Shown piece by piece: positions 33,397 to 42,406 of a stretch of DNA of 53,185 nt; the stretch's first letter is position 1; every line of letters starts with the position of its first letter. Position numbers and translations under genes: made by a program. The DNA is taken from the NCBI RefSeq assembly GCF_009935865.1, contig NZ_QWEL01000017.1, forward strand, positions 1 to 53,185, read 5' to 3'. The stretch is from Odoribacter sp. Z80 (GTDB taxonomy: Bacteria > Bacteroidota > Bacteroidia > Bacteroidales > Marinifilaceae). The notes below the pieces were generated by a model, which ran no database searches, was not told the DNA's origin, and was given only the letters and a program-made list of their open reading frames with translations.

Positions 33397-34761
33397 TTAT
33401 TCAAAAATTTGGGTTTCGAAATTTGTTTTGATATTATATGTATATTCATTGATTTTTGCATATCCACGTTTAACAATCTGGATGGCTTCATTATAATTGT
33501 CTACTATCTTTTGCTGTATATTCAAAGGCGGCAAAGGAATAAGCAAATTGGATAAATATGACGCAGGGACACGTTGTTGACCGGCAGAACCTGTAAAATA
33601 TTTCATAGCATCATATAAAACGAAATGATGACGCAACAAAGTATGTATATATTGTGGCATAACCTTGTTGCTAACCAACCGAATAACATGAAATTCTGTT
33701 GAACCATATCCTTTTCCATTAACTAAATTATCAACTAATGCTGATTTTCCGTTCTGCATACAAGGAGTAATTCGGGCCCAAATAATATCTCCATTCTGAA
33801 ATTTCGTATAACCCTTGGTTTGGGATTTTGTTCCAACCTTTTTTCTATTCCACTCACCATAATCATTAGAAACATCTTCCATTGGGATGAATGATAATTC
33901 GTCATCGTCTTGCAGGATAGATAGGTCGGTTTTCGGATTTATCAATGCTAATTGAGATAATCTTTTACAATTATATTTGCTTTGTCCATATGGAGAAATA
34001 CTTGGATATAAAGTTTGTTCAACACTCCAAACATCTAAATTCTTAAATTGAGAAAACTGTAGAAGCTTTTTCGTTCGTAATCCCGGATAAGGTTGAAGTC
34101 CAAGAGCTTCTATCACTGCGTTGGATGATTTGACGTCGAGATCAATAATTTTCATTTTCTCCATCTTGACAAAAAAAATCAAATCATTATATTGCTTTAC
34201 CAACTCATTTTGTTTGTCTAATGGAGGCAAAGGAATTTTTATATTTAAAAATAAAGGTTCTTGTAAATAATGACGATTGGTAGTACCATTACTTGCCTGT
34301 GCACAAAATTCGATAAAAGAGTTGGTTGTGGTTAGTAGGGCAAGATAATGAGGATTGATTTGGTTGTAATCTACGTCAAATGTCCAAAAATTACCAGTAA
34401 TAATACCTCCATCCAATTCTTCTGGAACTACTCCGAATGCACCATTACGGGCATCTATTTTGGAGAGTAAAAATTGTCCTTTTGTAAGAAGAAATTGTTT
34501 TTTAGTTCCAATCTTATCTCCCGATTGAATATTTCGCAAAAATATTCCTCCATTACGAATTTTAATCGTAGCACGCTTATATTCCTTGTCGTTTTGTATA
34601 ACAATGGCAGTTTTATTGCGAGTAAGAAAATCTCCGATTCTAACCAGTGGATATTTTTCATTAAACTGAATTTTCGACTCGTTCAAGTATTGTACACTCC
34701 AATTGTAAAGCCCGGAAAAACTTACAAAATCTAAAAACTTATATGTGGTTGCGGTGGTCAT
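33397..34761 (-). CDS. hsdS: R-M specificity subunit (element B)
   Basis: 454 aa, two target-recognition domains (about 35-190 and 255-425), each closing with an IPLPPLDKQNELVKQYNDLI- or IPLPPLNIQQKIVDNYNEAI-type segment and helix. It overlaps the methylase stop by 4 nt (ATGA). With the fused nuclease-methylase next to it, it would set the recognition site of a two-protein system. There is no shared tail with the HsdS of element A. Confidence 0.9.
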   Translation of the reverse strand: MTTATTYKFLDFVSFSGLYNWSVQYLNESKIQFNEKYPLVRIGDFLTRNKTAIVIQNDKEYKRATIKIRNGGIFLRNIQSGDKIGTKKQFLLTKGQFLLSKIDARNGAFGVVPEELDGGIITGNFWTFDVDYNQINPHYLALLTTTNSFIEFCAQASNGTTNRHYLQEPLFLNIKIPLPPLDKQNELVKQYNDLIFFVKMEKMKIIDLDVKSSNAVIEALGLQPYPGLRTKKLLQFSQFKNLDVWSVEQTLYPSISPYGQSKYNCKRLSQLALINPKTDLSILQDDDELSFIPMEDVSNDYGEWNRKKVGTKSQTKGYTKFQNGDIIWARITPCMQNGKSALVDNLVNGKGYGSTEFHVIRLVSNKVMPQYIHTLLRHHFVLYDAMKYFTGSAGQQRVPASYLSNLLIPLPPLNIQQKIVDNYNEAIQIVKRGYAKINEYTYNIKTNFETQIFE

Positions 34762-36977
34762 AACTCTTTCGTATTTCCGTCCTGATCAATACGGATGATT
34801 TTCTTTTCTTTGATGTCGTACTTGTATTTTAATTCCTTAGTCGTCCACAGGTGATTAGCCTTTCGATAGGGGGTGTACTCTTGTACGAGATCAACCAATT
34901 CATTTTCACAAGCTGCTCCGGTCGTCGTAATCCCTGCTTTCTGCACTTGGGCAATAGGAATTGTATAATCGAATTTTTCTTTGACGATTTCCCATATTTC
35001 AGAGGCAATTTTCGCATCCAAAGTTCGTTTTTCTGTTCGTTTCACATTTTTCTCGCTGGCCGGATTCCGGCTTGATAAAAATGTTTCAAGTGCTTCGAGC
35101 TGTTTTTGGTATTTAGCCTTAATCTTTTCGGTCGCCATCTGTTTTATTTCATCGAATTGTAAGCGTTCTTCCATAGTGAATTTCTTGAAAAACAACAGGC
35201 TGGGTTTCACAGTTGCCCCCGATGCCATAAATACATCCTGCGGAATCGACGTAATCAGCACAATTTTCGCCATTCCCTCAAAAAGTTCCCGGACGGTTTG
35301 CAAATTGGTATTGTTGAGTACACCTTCGGGCAGAACAATTCCCAGACGGCCTCCTGGTTTGAGTAGTCGAATACAACGCTCGATAAACAATACCTCCGTC
35401 AAGCCACTCAATTGTCCTGCACGGAACAAATCGATAACGGGCGTTCCGATATGATCCGTTATCTGTTTCATAGCGTTGATATAGTCATCGCCATAAAGAC
35501 CGATATAATATTTTATCTTTTCCTGATTCCTAAACCGATCGGCATCTGTAACCAACAGCGATTTTTCTACACGAGCCCCAAAGGGAGGATTAGTCAGGAT
35601 GACATCAAAACGATTTTCGAAAACGCCGTTCACATTGAGTAATCCATCGTGATGATGTACGCCCCCATGGCCATCCCCATGCATGATCATATTCATCTTA
35701 GCTGTACGTGCCATACGAGGATTCGCATCCGTTCCGAAAATACAGTTATGAGAAAGTGCATAGACACGACTGCCCGGATTTTGTGTATCGAGTTCCGTAT
35801 TCAGTTGATGAAAATAAACTGCCAACTGTTCAGAGATTTTCTCTTTTCGCTTATCGGACATCGATTCGAAATTATCGCCTAAAAGTTGCTCTTTCAAACA
35901 ATTCTTCGCCAACTGAATATCATGCTCAATTTTTTCACGGACATACTCGAATGCCCGGATAAGAAAACCACCGCTACCGCAACACGGATCACAAATAATT
36001 TCGCCTTCTTGTGGGTCGAGAATATCGATAATAAAATTAACAATGGTACGAGGCGTGAAGAATTGACCGAGTTCTCCCCGGAATGTACGACCGAGAAACT
36101 TTTCAAAGGCTATGCCCTTCACATCATCCGCAGTACTGGAGAGATTATAAACCTGTAATTTCTCAACAATAGCCTCAAAACTTGCCTCTTTAATCTTTAT
36201 CGTATCATTGGGTTCAAACAGATCGTCTTTGGCAAAATCCTCTTTGGTATTTTCGAACAACTGTTGATAAAACGGACGACTGTCACGAGATTGAACCGCC
36301 TCATATGCCCCTTTTAATTTCTTGAACTCATCCAAGGAGAAAATTTGTGCACCGGTATTTTTCCGTTCGTAGCGAATCTTGATAAACAAAATTTTACTGA
36401 TTTCATCAAACGCTGCCTCCGGAGACAATTTGTCGTTATTCCGAATAATGTTATGACAGGTAAACAACAGTTTTGAAAATTCGTCGCGCGTAAACGCTTT
36501 GGTTTGTGTTAATAACTCTTTTATCTTCTTTCCGTTATCCGTTGCTTTAGGTATATCCACAATTTCTTCCAGGCGTTTGGGCATATGACCTTTAACAACG
36601 CGAAAAACGCGTGTTTCTTTCTGGTTTGTGGTCACAAAAAAATCAGCTCCGGCCCATGCTGCATAGTTATATCCCTGATAATAATCCTCTTCGTGGATAG
36701 TAACCGTTTCAGCCTTACACTCTACTACTATCAACGGACTTTTTTTGTGTTGTTTATCTTCTTTGGAGCGCCACACAACAATATCAGCACGCGCCTTTCC
36801 CTGCCCACGATGCCCATTAGCAACGGTTATTTCCTGCCCCATTTGTTCTCCTTGATACAGGTATTCGTTTGCCAACCGGCAAATGTATATTTGACGAACC
36901 TGCTCTTCCGGAGTAGTAATCAACCATTTATCTTTGAGCGGACAATATATTTTATTTCCCTGAATTTGGATTTCCAT
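34758..36977 (-). CDS. Fused HSDR_N-type nuclease and N6-adenine methyltransferase
   Basis: The 739-aa protein has an N-terminal nuclease-like domain (about 10-135) with Asp65 (KARADIVVW) and Glu86-x-Lys88 (VVECKAE), a type I HSDR_N-like PD-(D/E)XK site. A helical HsdM-type region is followed by methylase motifs DPCCGSG (330-336) and NPPF (463-466). No DEAD-box translocase gene accompanies it. Nuclease-methylase fusion plus a separate S subunit is the design of BcgI-like type IIB enzymes. Annotators may otherwise label it plain hsdM. Confidence 0.85.
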   Translation of the reverse strand: MEIQIQGNKIYCPLKDKWLITTPEEQVRQIYICRLANEYLYQGEQMGQEITVANGHRGQGKARADIVVWRSKEDKQHKKSPLIVVECKAETVTIHEEDYYQGYNYAAWAGADFFVTTNQKETRVFRVVKGHMPKRLEEIVDIPKATDNGKKIKELLTQTKAFTRDEFSKLLFTCHNIIRNNDKLSPEAAFDEISKILFIKIRYERKNTGAQIFSLDEFKKLKGAYEAVQSRDSRPFYQQLFENTKEDFAKDDLFEPNDTIKIKEASFEAIVEKLQVYNLSSTADDVKGIAFEKFLGRTFRGELGQFFTPRTIVNFIIDILDPQEGEIICDPCCGSGGFLIRAFEYVREKIEHDIQLAKNCLKEQLLGDNFESMSDKRKEKISEQLAVYFHQLNTELDTQNPGSRVYALSHNCIFGTDANPRMARTAKMNMIMHGDGHGGVHHHDGLLNVNGVFENRFDVILTNPPFGARVEKSLLVTDADRFRNQEKIKYYIGLYGDDYINAMKQITDHIGTPVIDLFRAGQLSGLTEVLFIERCIRLLKPGGRLGIVLPEGVLNNTNLQTVRELFEGMAKIVLITSIPQDVFMASGATVKPSLLFFKKFTMEERLQFDEIKQMATEKIKAKYQKQLEALETFLSSRNPASEKNVKRTEKRTLDAKIASEIWEIVKEKFDYTIPIAQVQKAGITTTGAACENELVDLVQEYTPYRKANHLWTTKELKYKYDIKEKKIIRIDQDGNTKEL

Positions 36978-36987
36978 ATCTTATTCG

Positions 36988-37172
36988 TTATTTACTTTCA
37001 ATCAAATCTTTCGGATCCACCTGAAGAACTTTTGCAATCTCGAACAGCTGTTCGAGACTGGGTTGACGGCGGTTGCATACATAGGCATTGACAATACTGA
37101 AACTCTTACCGTTTTTTATCAGCCAGATTTGTTAATTCCTTTTTCTTTTATTCCATTCATGTGCACAGACAT
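36988..37172 (-). pseudogene. Frameshifted XRE-type control protein upstream of the methylase
   Basis: On the minus strand an ATG frame (MSVHMNGIKEKGI) runs into stops. After a shift, SFSIVNAYVCNRRQPSLEQL, then FEIAKVLQVDPKDLIESK-stop, is a clear C-terminal half of an XRE HTH protein of the type found before Bacteroidetes R-M genes. The stop is 10 nt before the methylase start. It could be true decay or a sequencing error in the A/T-rich stretch near 37110-37145. Confidence 0.7.
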
Positions 37173-37407
37173 CTTGATAGGACGATATTTGCCATAAAGA
37201 TATGAAAAATCTGATATATTGAGATAAAATAGTCGGTATTATAAAATATGCAAAAAAATATTTTCTGATAAAAGGATTATGTTTTAGGGACCCTAAAAAT
37301 TTATTAGTTTTCTTTTTTCAAGAAGGAAGTATTTTTCTTATTGTATATTTTGTCTGAAATTTTTGATTTATTCTGAATCATTTCTTCTCTTTATATTTTT
37401 CCCCTGT

Positions 37408-37451
37408 CCGGGAAGTTAACCTGAGCCGGGTGGAGGGGCTCCGTAACTTCC
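37408..37451. repeat. Strong hairpin in the B intergenic region
   Basis: GGGAAGTTA pairs with TAACTTCCC (9 bp) and encloses GAGCC/GGCTC. A second small hairpin, AATAACCC/GGGTTATT, lies 30 nt further on. The 37173-37810 stretch contains no convincing gene. Confidence 0.55.
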
Positions 37452-37819
37452 CGTCCTCTCGCGAAATCCTTGAAAAAGTCAGAATAACCCCAATGGGTTA
37501 TTTCCGGCTTTTACAACAATTTCTCCCTTCGCACCTTGAAAGTATTTCTTATTTTCTTTTCTTAATATATAGCCATATAATTGTATGGTTAGTTGGATTA
37601 TTCAATACAACAATACGTCAGTACAACAATACGACAGTAAATCTATACGACACTACGTCTTCACTATATTGGGTACACAAAACATCGGTGTTGCATTGCA
37701 ACAGATGATTAGTCCGGTGAATTTGTAATGATATAATTCGCTGTTTTTGTCGTTTCATATTTCTGTCGTTATTTGAATCAGTAGGTAAATAAACGACTTG
37801 TATCATTTTCCGGACAACT

Positions 37820-38102
37820 GGCAGCATTTGGCACAGAGTGGTAGCGGTTGGCACTGATTTCTTTATTGTATGCACCAACCGCCCAACGTACCAATAATCC
37901 GCCATTGGGTGATTACAACGTTGGGCGGGATATTGCAAGTATTCACAGTTTTTCCGTTGGTTGGTTTCACTCAACGCTCGTATATTGCAACCAACCATCC
38001 TTTATTGGTTCGTATGGTAATAAATAAGTGGAAGAATGTTACCAATTATTATATTTCCTCTCTAACTGGCAGCATTTGGCACAGGTTGGTCGTAGTTGGC
38101 AC
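37820..38102. repeat. Iteron-like boxes flanking a long hairpin (element B)
   Basis: This is the inverted counterpart of 25546-25855: 15-mers of type GGYAGCRKTTGGCAC at 37820, 37840, 38068 and 38088 (20-nt period), with CCGCCCAACGT/ACGTTGGGCGG at 37879-37889 and 37918-37928. The B copy lacks a stretch of roughly 40 nt present in A near 25695-25735. Confidence 0.7.
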
Positions 38103-38252
38103 ACCCGGAAAGCAAATCCCACAGCAATAAGCCCCCTAATTTTGTCTCCGAACGATAACACAGAGTGAAGGGTTTTCCTTCCTCCGCTTATCAGTTCATT
38201 GGTAATCCATCCTTTGGCGGATTTTATTAGCGTCAGCTAATAGCGAGTTGTA

Positions 38253-38337
38253 TTTTGAGTGCCTCAAAATTCTTCGAGTGCCTCGAAACTCGCCCTCACA
38301 ATTTGTTCGGGAAAGGGGTACTCCCAAGTCGTACCCC
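38253..38337. other. Putative oriT: twin hairpins and palindrome (element B)
   Basis: TTTTGAG/CTCAAAA (38253-38269) and TTCGAG/CTCGAA (38273-38287), both with TGC loops, are followed by GGGGTAC/GTACCCC (38315-38337). It is the inverted copy of 25311-25395 and again directly precedes the mob genes. Confidence 0.6.
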
Positions 38338-38424
38338 ACATGAAATTAAGATAGAAATGACAATAAAATAGAAATGAAAAACAGAATGAAAATGAAGACT
38401 AAAAGTACAATTAAAACTAAAACC

Positions 38425-38889
38425 ATGACCGATTTAAAACACACTACTACGCTCCAAACACCCGCATCCGGGAAAAGAAAAGTCGGTCGTCCACGCAAAG
38501 AAAACAAGAAAATCCACCGCGTGGCAGTCCGTTTTACCGCAGAAGAAAACATCCGGTTCCTCACCCTTTTTGAACGCTCCGGAAAGAAATCCCGCTCGGA
38601 ATTCCTCGCGGATAAGGTGCTCAATACCCCCATGAAGATAATCCACTACGACAAAACCCTCCATGATTTCATTGTCAAGCTCAGTTCCTTTCCTGCACAA
38701 GTCAAGGCAATAGGCAACAACTACAATCAGGTCATGGACTACCTGTTTCAACATTTTGAGCGTAAAAAAGCACTCCGCCTGCTGTATCCCCTTGAACAGG
38801 CAATCATTGAATTGGTGAAAGCCAATCACGAACTGAAACAACAAATCCAGCAACTTCTCCAATATGATTGCGAAGATTACAGGCTGTAA
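38425..38889 (+). CDS. Mobilization accessory protein, MobC/RHH-like (element B)
   Basis: 154 aa from MTDLK, near-identical to 24814-25278. An upstream in-frame ATG at 38374 would add 17 Lys/Thr/Met-rich residues that the A copy lacks, so the later start is preferred. It has a basic GRPRK arm, an RHH-like segment and an IGNNYNQVMDYL helix. It overlaps the relaxase gene by 26 nt. Confidence 0.85.
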   Translation: MTDLKHTTTLQTPASGKRKVGRPRKENKKIHRVAVRFTAEENIRFLTLFERSGKKSRSEFLADKVLNTPMKIIHYDKTLHDFIVKLSSFPAQVKAIGNNYNQVMDYLFQHFERKKALRLLYPLEQAIIELVKANHELKQQIQQLLQYDCEDYRL

Positions 38890-40138
38890 ATCCATCTACG
38901 GGGTTTTAAAATACAACGGGTTGAAAGCGGAGGACGGAAAGGCGGAAATTCTCCTGCAAAACAACATGCTTGAATCTCCCGACAATCGTTTTGACCTGGG
39001 ACTATGTATGCGTTCCTTTGCCCCTTATCTCTTTGCCAACAGGCGGACGGAGAAACCTGTTATCCACATTTCCCTCAATCCCGACCCGAAAGACAAGGTA
39101 ACGGACCGGGAATTATCGGAAATGGCACAAAGGTATATGGAGGAAATGGGATACGGCAACCAGCCGTATATCGTCTTTAAGCATGCCGATATAGACCGCC
39201 AGCACCTCCACGTTGTAAGTGTCCGGGTGGACGAAAGCGGAAAGAAGATAAAGAGCGACTTTGAGAACAGGCGTTCCATGGAGATATGCCGGAGGTTGGA
39301 ACAGGAATACGGACTGCATGTGGCGGGCAAGGAAGAACGGACAGACACGCCCGAATTGAAGAAACTGGATTATCCGCGGGGAGACGTAAAACACCAGATT
39401 GGTAACATTGTAAAATACCTGTTTGAGCACTACCGTTTCCAGTCCTTCGGGGAGTTCCGCACCTTGCTGGAGTTGTTTAATGTGACGGTGGAGGAAGTGA
39501 AAGGAGCCGTTTACGGCAGACCTTACCACGGTTTACTCTATGTGGCTACGGATGACAACGGGAAACGGGTGGGAACACCTTTGAAATCTTCCCTGTTCGG
39601 AAAATCGGTGGGATGTGAGGCTTTGGAGGAGAGATTCAAAGAATCGGCACAGCTTATCCGGGAGGAACGGATTCGGGAGAAGCTGTACCTTATGTTAAAA
39701 CAAGTGATGCCACAAGCCAGGAACAGGGAAGATTTTACAGAACAGCTAAAGGCAAAAGGCATCGGCGTGGTTTTCCGGGAGAATGAAAGCGGGAGGATTT
39801 ACGGAGTGACGTTCATAGACCACGGGAGGCGGACTGTACTGAACGGTTCAAGGCTGGGGAAAGAGTTTGCTGCGAATGCGTTTCAGGAAAAATTTACGGA
39901 GAATCAGCAGACAGGAAGCGTAAATCTAATCTATGAAAATAAGGATTGGAATTACAGGCAGGCATATAATGGCAGCCAAAAAGCGGAAAGTATTGAAAGA
40001 TGGCAGGAACATGAAACGGGAGGTTTGGGCGGTTTGTTGAATCTCCCATCGAATCCCGTTCCCGACTATGCGGAGCCGCTATGGATGGAAGAACAAAGGC
40101 GCAAGAGGAAGAAAAAGAAAAGAGGATGGAGGATGTGA
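38864..40138 (+). CDS. MOBP-type relaxase (element B)
   Basis: 424 aa, the second copy of the relaxase at 23565-24839, with the same HADIDRQHLH motif (107-116) and basic C-terminus. Most differences are in the last 80 residues. In B it is followed within about 105 nt by the structured RNA and then the XRE gene, which looks like the undisturbed order of the core. In A that order is broken by the defence cargo. Confidence 0.9.
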   Translation: MIAKITGCKSIYGVLKYNGLKAEDGKAEILLQNNMLESPDNRFDLGLCMRSFAPYLFANRRTEKPVIHISLNPDPKDKVTDRELSEMAQRYMEEMGYGNQPYIVFKHADIDRQHLHVVSVRVDESGKKIKSDFENRRSMEICRRLEQEYGLHVAGKEERTDTPELKKLDYPRGDVKHQIGNIVKYLFEHYRFQSFGEFRTLLELFNVTVEEVKGAVYGRPYHGLLYVATDDNGKRVGTPLKSSLFGKSVGCEALEERFKESAQLIREERIREKLYLMLKQVMPQARNREDFTEQLKAKGIGVVFRENESGRIYGVTFIDHGRRTVLNGSRLGKEFAANAFQEKFTENQQTGSVNLIYENKDWNYRQAYNGSQKAESIERWQEHETGGLGGLLNLPSNPVPDYAEPLWMEEQRRKRKKKKRGWRM

Positions 40139-40243
40139 GGGGGACGCAAAGAGACATTTTTATAACCTCTCTATTGGTTTGTAAAGAAAAGATTTTTGGT
40201 AAAATATTTTGGTATGTTCAGAGCATTTCTTATGTTTGCAACG

Positions 40244-40400
40244 AACGTCATAACTCAGAGAGGCAGGAACCTGCTTCTATCGTGTGGCAGGCATTTTTTT
40301 GCCTGTCACCTCATATACGGTTCCCCTCCCGTGGGTGTCCTGTAATAGGCACCCGGCTTCTCTGAGGTGACGTTCAACGGGTCAGGCGGAACCGTTTTTT
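40244..40400 (+). ncRNA. Pseudoknotted structured RNA, copy B
   Basis: The outer stem is AACGTCA/TGACGTT (40244-40250 with 40368-40374), then CTCAGAGA/TCTCTGAG (40254-40261 with 40359-40366). Inner hairpins are GAGGCAG/CTGCTTC, CAGGC/GCCTG with a T-rich loop, and GGGTG/CACCC. The pseudoknot pairs ACGGTTCC (40317-40324) with GGAACCGT (40388-40395), followed by TTTTTT. Copy A has different bases in the outer stem and pseudoknot but the same pairing. Shared unpaired or fixed parts include CTTCTATC, TGTGGCAGGC and TCAACGGG. Confidence 0.75.
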
Positions 40401-40442
40401 CTGCCTTAAACATAGAAATGTTATGACACTGGTACGTTCACC

Positions 40443-40688
40443 CTAAAGCGACTTTTTATCGTTAATAGGATATTGAGGTAATAAATCCCATATTTTGCAT
40501 TCAAATATTTTTGCTAATGCATCAATATGGTCTAAATTAAAAGCATCGTCAGTCTTTGGATTTTCCCTATTTGAAACGAAAGATGCGGAAAGGTTTATAC
40601 AATCAGCTAAATACTGCTGGCTCCAATTTCTTTTATCTCTATATTCTTTAACCTTTTGGCTAACAAATAATTCAATAGCTGATTTCAT
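40443..40688 (-). CDS. XRE-family HTH regulator (element B)
   Basis: 81 aa from MKSAIELF: HTH_3 with VKEYRDKRNWSQQYLADCINLSASFVSN and a C-terminal AKIFECKIWDLLPQ. It is divergent from the 164/354-aa genes, as in A, but the protein is largely different from the A regulator. The later ATG is chosen because the upstream 17 residues are low-complexity and cross the probable promoter. Its operator may be the dyad ACACA/TGTGT at 40734-40749. Confidence 0.83.
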   Translation of the reverse strand: MKSAIELFVSQKVKEYRDKRNWSQQYLADCINLSASFVSNRENPKTDDAFNLDHIDALAKIFECKIWDLLPQYPINDKKSL

Positions 40689-40832
40689 AACCTTTATATT
40701 TTTACAAATAAAGGTTTTTTTTGGAAACAATTTACACACCTATATGTGTTGAAATAATATGTATAGGTATTGGAATATGTATTAAATCTCAAAAAATAAA
40801 CCACAGTAATTAACCCATTTAATTGACAAAAC

Positions 40833-41327
40833 ATGAACCAAGAAGAAAATACCGTGTCCGTTAATGACACATTAAACGCCCCTCAAGTAACCGAGCAACC
40901 ACGGTGCAAGGAAAAAACCGAGGTGAGAAAACATTATCTTCACCATCAGTTGCTATTCAATCCGGATGCCACGCCCGAACTATCCGACGACGCCTGGTTA
41001 ATCAATTTCAAACGCCGGACCGAACGGTTTGCCGAAATGCTGGCATTTTTGGAGCGTTCGTGGGCAGAAGATATACCTGCCCTGCAAAAAGCCTGTTTCT
41101 CCTATCTTACCGGGGATAATATACCCCGCAAAGAGCGGCAGCAAGTCATCGAAGCGTGGACAAGCTGGTCCGATTTCCAGTTTACCCTTAACCGCTACCG
41201 GGGTTTGGCCTCCTTCTTTCTCAAATACTACCGGCGTATGCTACAGGAAACCGAAAGTCTGCTCAATGCGGCTTCTCCCGAAGTCTCTCCCGAATCACAA
41301 ACCACGAATCAGGAAGGAGGTATATAA
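40833..41327 (+). CDS. Conserved element-core hypothetical protein (164 aa, copy B)
   Basis: Near-identical to 9677-10171; most changes are in residues 12-30. Helical, acidic, no known motif. It is coupled to the 354-aa gene through TAATG. It lies next to the XRE gene and the structured RNA in both elements, so these genes form a fixed module. Confidence 0.75.
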   Translation: MNQEENTVSVNDTLNAPQVTEQPRCKEKTEVRKHYLHHQLLFNPDATPELSDDAWLINFKRRTERFAEMLAFLERSWAEDIPALQKACFSYLTGDNIPRKERQQVIEAWTSWSDFQFTLNRYRGLASFFLKYYRRMLQETESLLNAASPEVSPESQTTNQEGGI

Positions 41328-42391
41328 TGGAAAACACAGAAAAACGTCCGGTTTCACCAGAGGCTATACAGCAAGAGCCGAAGAAAGAGCAGGAATTTAA
41401 CCTGACACCCTCGGAATCCGTATTTTTCAGCCAATTGGAAAAAAGCCTGAAAAATCATGCTGCCGACATGACTGCCCCCAAACCGTTGGTAGTGCTTCAT
41501 GACAGCTTCCGTCGTTTAGGCCGTCTCTTTATCTCTTTTGAGCGCCCGTGGCTTACTGATTGTGGCATCATACAAAAAGCCTGCGCGTGGTACCTTGCCA
41601 ACGGCAAACCCGGCGAAGAGGAAAGCAAGCGTCTGATTGAAACATTGCACGGTTTTACCGTATCCGCCTGTCTGCTTTCGGAATGGAATGAGCTAACCCA
41701 TAACATGCAGGCCTTTTTCCGGACCCAGGAAAAGGAATTAAAGCGGCTGTTTAATTACGAGCAGGAAAGGGAGCGGAAACACAAGGAACGGGAGGAGCGT
41801 TTGGCGGCCGAAGGCACGGGATATTGCCTGACCATCGGTGACGGAGAAATCTACGGGCTGCTTTATCCTCAGATAAAAGAACTTTACAAAACGATGGAAC
41901 GGTTTATCGAAAGGGAAAAATCACCATTCCAATGTAAGATGAAAGACTATGACGGATATGGCATCAGTATCAGCAAGAATATTGATTTATACGGGGATGA
42001 AAACCATTTCCACGTTAATTACAGCCTTGGCGACTTACATGCGGATTCAGAGGGTATCCCTGCCGGACAAATGCAAAGGATGGCCTGTATCATATCGGAT
42101 TTCCTGAAAGTGTTCGGGGAAAATGGGGATAAAAGGGTATGTTGGGACATTGCAGACTACCCCCAAGAATCACAACCCGATATTACATTTGAAATAAAGG
42201 AAGACGGCAGGCTGCCCGCTATCAGAACTATACCGTGGATAAGTAAACGCATTTCTCAGGAAGAGGGCGGGGAAACGGAGATAGAATATTGTATTGATGT
42301 GAACGAAACCCATTCCGAGGAATTGACATTCGGGGAGTTTGTGGCGGTGTACCGGAAATTGGGGGAGTTTCTCAATAACCAGCCCTTATAA
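41327..42391 (+). CDS. Conserved element-core hypothetical protein (354 aa, copy B)
   Basis: Paralogue of 8616-9677. Residues 1-160 and the last 50 are nearly the same, while the middle (about 165-300) has diverged strongly, pointing to recombination or selection on one domain. It is preceded by AGGAAGGAGG. No recognised domain. It is convergent with the B integrase, with a strong terminator between. Confidence 0.75.
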   Translation: MENTEKRPVSPEAIQQEPKKEQEFNLTPSESVFFSQLEKSLKNHAADMTAPKPLVVLHDSFRRLGRLFISFERPWLTDCGIIQKACAWYLANGKPGEEESKRLIETLHGFTVSACLLSEWNELTHNMQAFFRTQEKELKRLFNYEQERERKHKEREERLAAEGTGYCLTIGDGEIYGLLYPQIKELYKTMERFIEREKSPFQCKMKDYDGYGISISKNIDLYGDENHFHVNYSLGDLHADSEGIPAGQMQRMACIISDFLKVFGENGDKRVCWDIADYPQESQPDITFEIKEDGRLPAIRTIPWISKRISQEEGGETEIEYCIDVNETHSEELTFGEFVAVYRKLGEFLNNQPL

Positions 42392-42406
42392 GGCAGAAGT
42401 GTAGAA

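Noticed and set aside
37430-37708. 92-codon frame between the R-M genes and the iteron block
   Set aside because: No family-like composition; it begins inside a strong hairpin and has no promoter or ribosome site.
38346-38895. Long minus-strand frames opposite the RHH gene
   Set aside because: Mirror frames of the conserved mob gene; the plus-strand protein is preserved in the second copy.
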